A model generated the notes under the pieces. That model saw nothing but the letters and a program-made list of their open reading frames with translations, had not been told where the DNA came from and searched no databases. From positions 1 through 64,000 of the forward strand of contig NZ_FZNL01000013.1 of the NCBI RefSeq assembly GCF_900187965.1: a stretch of 64,000 bases of DNA. The letters run 5' to 3'. The DNA comes from Flavobacterium sp. ov086. Its GTDB lineage: Bacteria; Bacteroidota; Bacteroidia; Flavobacteriales; Flavobacteriaceae. The translations under genes and the position numbers were made by a program. Each line of letters begins with the position of its first letter. The stretch's first letter is position 1. Below are positions 62,029 through 64,000 of the stretch, piece after piece.

Positions 62029-62667
62029 GTGAAAGAATATCAGGTAGCTTTAATAGATAAAAATCAGAAAAAATCGAGTGAAATTTTAGATTTGGCTTTG
62101 TGGGAAAAAGCAAATTGTTTAACTGATTTTTCTTCACCCTGGAAAAATGATTCTTTCTCTAAAATAGAGTTTAGAGCACTTTGGGATCTTGAAAATCTCT
62201 TTTTTAATTTCAGGGTTTTTGATACTGCTATTTATATCGATCGAAAAGATGATAGTTTTGATAGCATCGGAAATTCAGATAGAGTAGAGCTTTTCTTTCG
62301 TACAAATGATTCCTTAAACCCTTATTATTGCCTTGAAATGGACACCGCAGCAAGAATAATGGATTTTGAAGCGCGACCGAACAAGAATTTCGATTTTAAC
62401 TGGAAATGGTCTAAAAAGGATATAGAAGTAAAAGCTTCAAAAGAGGAAACTTCATTTTGTGTCGAAGGCCGAATTAGTATTCAGTCCTTAGAAGATTTAA
62501 ATTTAATTAAGAACAATACAATCGAAGCAGGAGTTTTTAGGGCAAAATTTTCTCTGGTCGAAAATCTGCAATACGACGCAACCTGGATTTCGTGGGTAAA
62601 CCCAAATACCGAAACGCCTAATTTTCATATTGCTTCTTCTTTTGGGAAATTTATTTTGATGGAATAG
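62029..62667 (+). CDS. CBM9-like carbohydrate-binding protein without signal peptide
   Basis: A 212-aa protein with the fold pattern of the family 9-like carbohydrate-binding modules (FRALWDLENLFFNFRVFDTAI, split as FRALWDLENLFF and FNFRVFDTAI; later GNSDRVELFF and the closing WISWVNPN and FHIASSFGKFIL). GTG is the only start that keeps the domain whole. No signal peptide or membrane segment is visible, which is unusual for such a module, so it may act in the cytoplasm. It is divergent from susC across the operators, and may belong to the same regulon. Plausible roles are sugar sensing or binding, but none is proven. Confidence 0.72.
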   Translation: MKEYQVALIDKNQKKSSEILDLALWEKANCLTDFSSPWKNDSFSKIEFRALWDLENLFFNFRVFDTAIYIDRKDDSFDSIGNSDRVELFFRTNDSLNPYYCLEMDTAARIMDFEARPNKNFDFNWKWSKKDIEVKASKEETSFCVEGRISIQSLEDLNLIKNNTIEAGVFRAKFSLVENLQYDATWISWVNPNTETPNFHIASSFGKFILME

Positions 62668-62680
62668 GTTTTTGGGAAAG

Positions 62681-62880
62681 AGGCAAAGGTTCAAAGAGGC
62701 AAAGGTGCAAAGGTCTTGCCCGCGGATTAATTGGATTGAACGGGTTTTCGCTGTTTTTTTTTAGTTAAGGTTTGATAGAAAAAAATCTGCTTAATCTGCT
62801 AAATCTGCGAGCAAGCTTTTATCACACAGGTAAAAAATAAATCTGCGAAAACCCGTTTAATCCGCAAAATTCGTGTGCCA
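62681..62880. repeat. CAAAGG-type and GCCCGCGGATT-type repeat region
   Basis: The left end (62681-62714) has AGGCAAAGG units as in the repeats at 32380 and 33015. From 62716 an imperfect inverted repeat follows: GCCCGCGGATTAATTGG and GAACGGGTTTTCGC on the left match TGCGAAAACCCGTTTAATCC on the right (about 62842-62880). The middle carries AATCTGCTTAATCTGC. Non-coding, between the CBM9-like gene and the LacI gene, both of which end here. Confidence 0.7.
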
Positions 62881-62921
62881 TTTATAAACTTAGCGTCTTT
62901 GTGACTTCGTGGCAAACAACA

Positions 62922-63962
62922 CTAAGAAATATAAAATGAAGCATTCTCTACATTGATAATATCAATAGGAAGTAAAATTGTTTCCGGAATATCTTTTCGG
63001 AATAAAAAATGCTCTACTAAAGTACTTACGCCAAGATAAGCTTGTCTTTTTTGATTTTGGTGAATTAAAAAATGAACCAATCCCTGATTTAAGAAGTTTA
63101 CATTTTTTTCGACCAAATCGTAACCAATAATAGCAATCTTTTTATCTTTTAAAGAAGATAGGATAGAAGCAATTTGATAGGCTTTTGAAGTTGTAATGAA
63201 AATTCCTTTCAAGTTTGGGTTTTCTTCCAGAAAAGTCGAAAACTTAGTTTCAACATTTGGATGTTTTAATTTTAGAGTTGTCAGCGCAAAATTAGAAGTG
63301 TTTTTTTCGCTGAAGTAACTTCTAAAACCTTTTTCTTTTTCCTGCATGTGAACGGCATTTTTAAGGCTTTCGTCAATATGTATAATTGCAATTTGACCAT
63401 CGCTTAAAATCAAGTTCATTAAACTTGCAGCTACGCGACCACTTTTAAACAAATCCTGTCCAACAAAACTTTTGATAGATTTGCCTTCAATTTGATTGTT
63501 AAAAGTATTCACTATAATATTCAATTCGTCGTATTGTTTTAATACTTCGAGTGTTTCTTTATAGAAAAAGGGAGCGATCAAAACCGCATCCGGAGATTGT
63601 TTTATAATATTTTCGTTTGCATTTAAAAACGATTTAGTGCTTTCCGGATTAAAATAATGCGTTTCAATAACCACACTATAAGCTTTAAACTCTGTTATCG
63701 CTTCCTGAATTCCGTTTACACAAGGAAGCCAGTAAGAGTCAATTTCCGGATCAGGTAGTAAAACACAGATTCTGTAAACTTTTGTGTTTTTTAAATTTCG
63801 GGCAATTAAGTTCGGCTGATAGTCAATAACGTTCAGAACTTCGTTTATTTTATCCAATGCTGCCGGAGATACTTTTCCTCTATTGTGCAAAACCCGGTCT
63901 ACAGTTCCTTTAGAAACTCCAGCCATTTTTGCTATATCCTTAATTGTGTACTTTTTATCCAT
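62922..63962 (-). CDS. LacI-family transcription regulator
   Basis: A DNA-binding regulator of 346 aa. The N-terminal helix-turn-helix (residues 5-50) reads TIKDIAKMAGVSKGTVDRVL, then HNRGKVSP and YQPNLIARNL, which is the LacI hinge pattern. The rest (residues 60-340) is a periplasmic-binding-like sensor domain (YRICVLLPDPEIDSYWL, then DAVLIAPFF and GQIAIIHIDES). It is the only regulator encoded in this locus and is transcribed toward the CBM9-like gene. The matching operators 1.3 kb away suggest it controls susC and the GH109 unit. Effector unknown. The upstream region is cut by the window edge (38 bases). Confidence 0.93.
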   Translation of the reverse strand: MDKKYTIKDIAKMAGVSKGTVDRVLHNRGKVSPAALDKINEVLNVIDYQPNLIARNLKNTKVYRICVLLPDPEIDSYWLPCVNGIQEAITEFKAYSVVIETHYFNPESTKSFLNANENIIKQSPDAVLIAPFFYKETLEVLKQYDELNIIVNTFNNQIEGKSIKSFVGQDLFKSGRVAASLMNLILSDGQIAIIHIDESLKNAVHMQEKEKGFRSYFSEKNTSNFALTTLKLKHPNVETKFSTFLEENPNLKGIFITTSKAYQIASILSSLKDKKIAIIGYDLVEKNVNFLNQGLVHFLIHQNQKRQAYLGVSTLVEHFLFRKDIPETILLPIDIINVENASFYIS

Positions 63963-64000
63963 ATAAGCAAATATAGAAACTTTGATTTAATTATTTCAAA

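Noticed and set aside
1..64000. CRISPR arrays, tRNA or rRNA genes, prophage or insertion-sequence transposase
   Set aside because: No regularly spaced direct repeats with unique spacers, no cloverleaf-like conserved tRNA ends and no transposase or phage protein were seen; repeats present are palindromic and dispersed.

Overview
The window is chromosomal DNA of a Bacteroidota species, almost certainly a Flavobacterium or close relative. The evidence is visibly AT-rich sequence, type IX secretion (T9SS) C-terminal sorting domains, the gliding lipoprotein GldI, a SusC/SusD pair, two uncommon glutamine synthetase classes side by side, and promoters of the Bacteroidetes type (TAnnTTTG at -7) instead of sigma-70 boxes. 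No tRNA, rRNA, CRISPR array, transposase or phage gene was found. The intergenic DNA is rich in palindromic dispersed repeats.

Layout. 1-4.0 kb: the end of a large T9SS surface protein, a collagen-motif lipoprotein and a second T9SS protein. 4.2-9.3 kb: a TerC-type membrane protein and divergent GSII (glnII) and GSIII (glnN) genes. 9.8-20.1 kb: purM, small conserved genes, a GNAT acetyltransferase, a GH92 mannosidase, an M61 peptidase and a sterol-desaturase-like enzyme. 20.2-30.7 kb: a stress/aquaporin/DoxX cluster, an EamA transporter, an operon of DHH phosphoesterase-gldI-two cyclophilin/FKBP fusion isomerases, a CLC transporter whose filter motifs point to fluoride, RidA, and a CbpM/CbpA chaperone pair. 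31-40 kb: small lipoproteins, guaA, two LysM envelope proteins (one with an LpoA-like periplasmic-binding fold) and OsmC.

40.1-64 kb is the most unusual part: a large polysaccharide/glycoprotein utilisation locus read leftward. Its order of transcription is susC, susD, aryl-sulfate sulfotransferase, TsdA-like diheme cytochrome, GH123-type hydrolase, DUF5107-TPR protein, M60 peptidase and M1 aminopeptidase, ending at a strong terminator. A separate unit then encodes DUF5077/DUF3472 and GH109 proteins. A CBM9-like protein and a LacI-family regulator lie upstream of susC.

The strongest new observation is that both units, 18 kb apart, start from the same promoter module. Each has a TTG, a 20-base spacer and TAGTTTCG, preceded at an identical distance by two 14-bp palindromes of LacI/CcpA-operator geometry 23 bp apart. 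This predicts one regulon, probably controlled by the LacI-family protein at the right edge. The enzyme set (M60, M1, GH109, GH123-like) suggests GalNAc-bearing, mucin-like glycoproteins as substrate; the sulfotransferase/TsdA-like pair adds an unexplained sulfur theme. A second notable item is a MITE-like element of about 190 bp with 26-bp terminal inverted repeats, present twice in opposite orientation.
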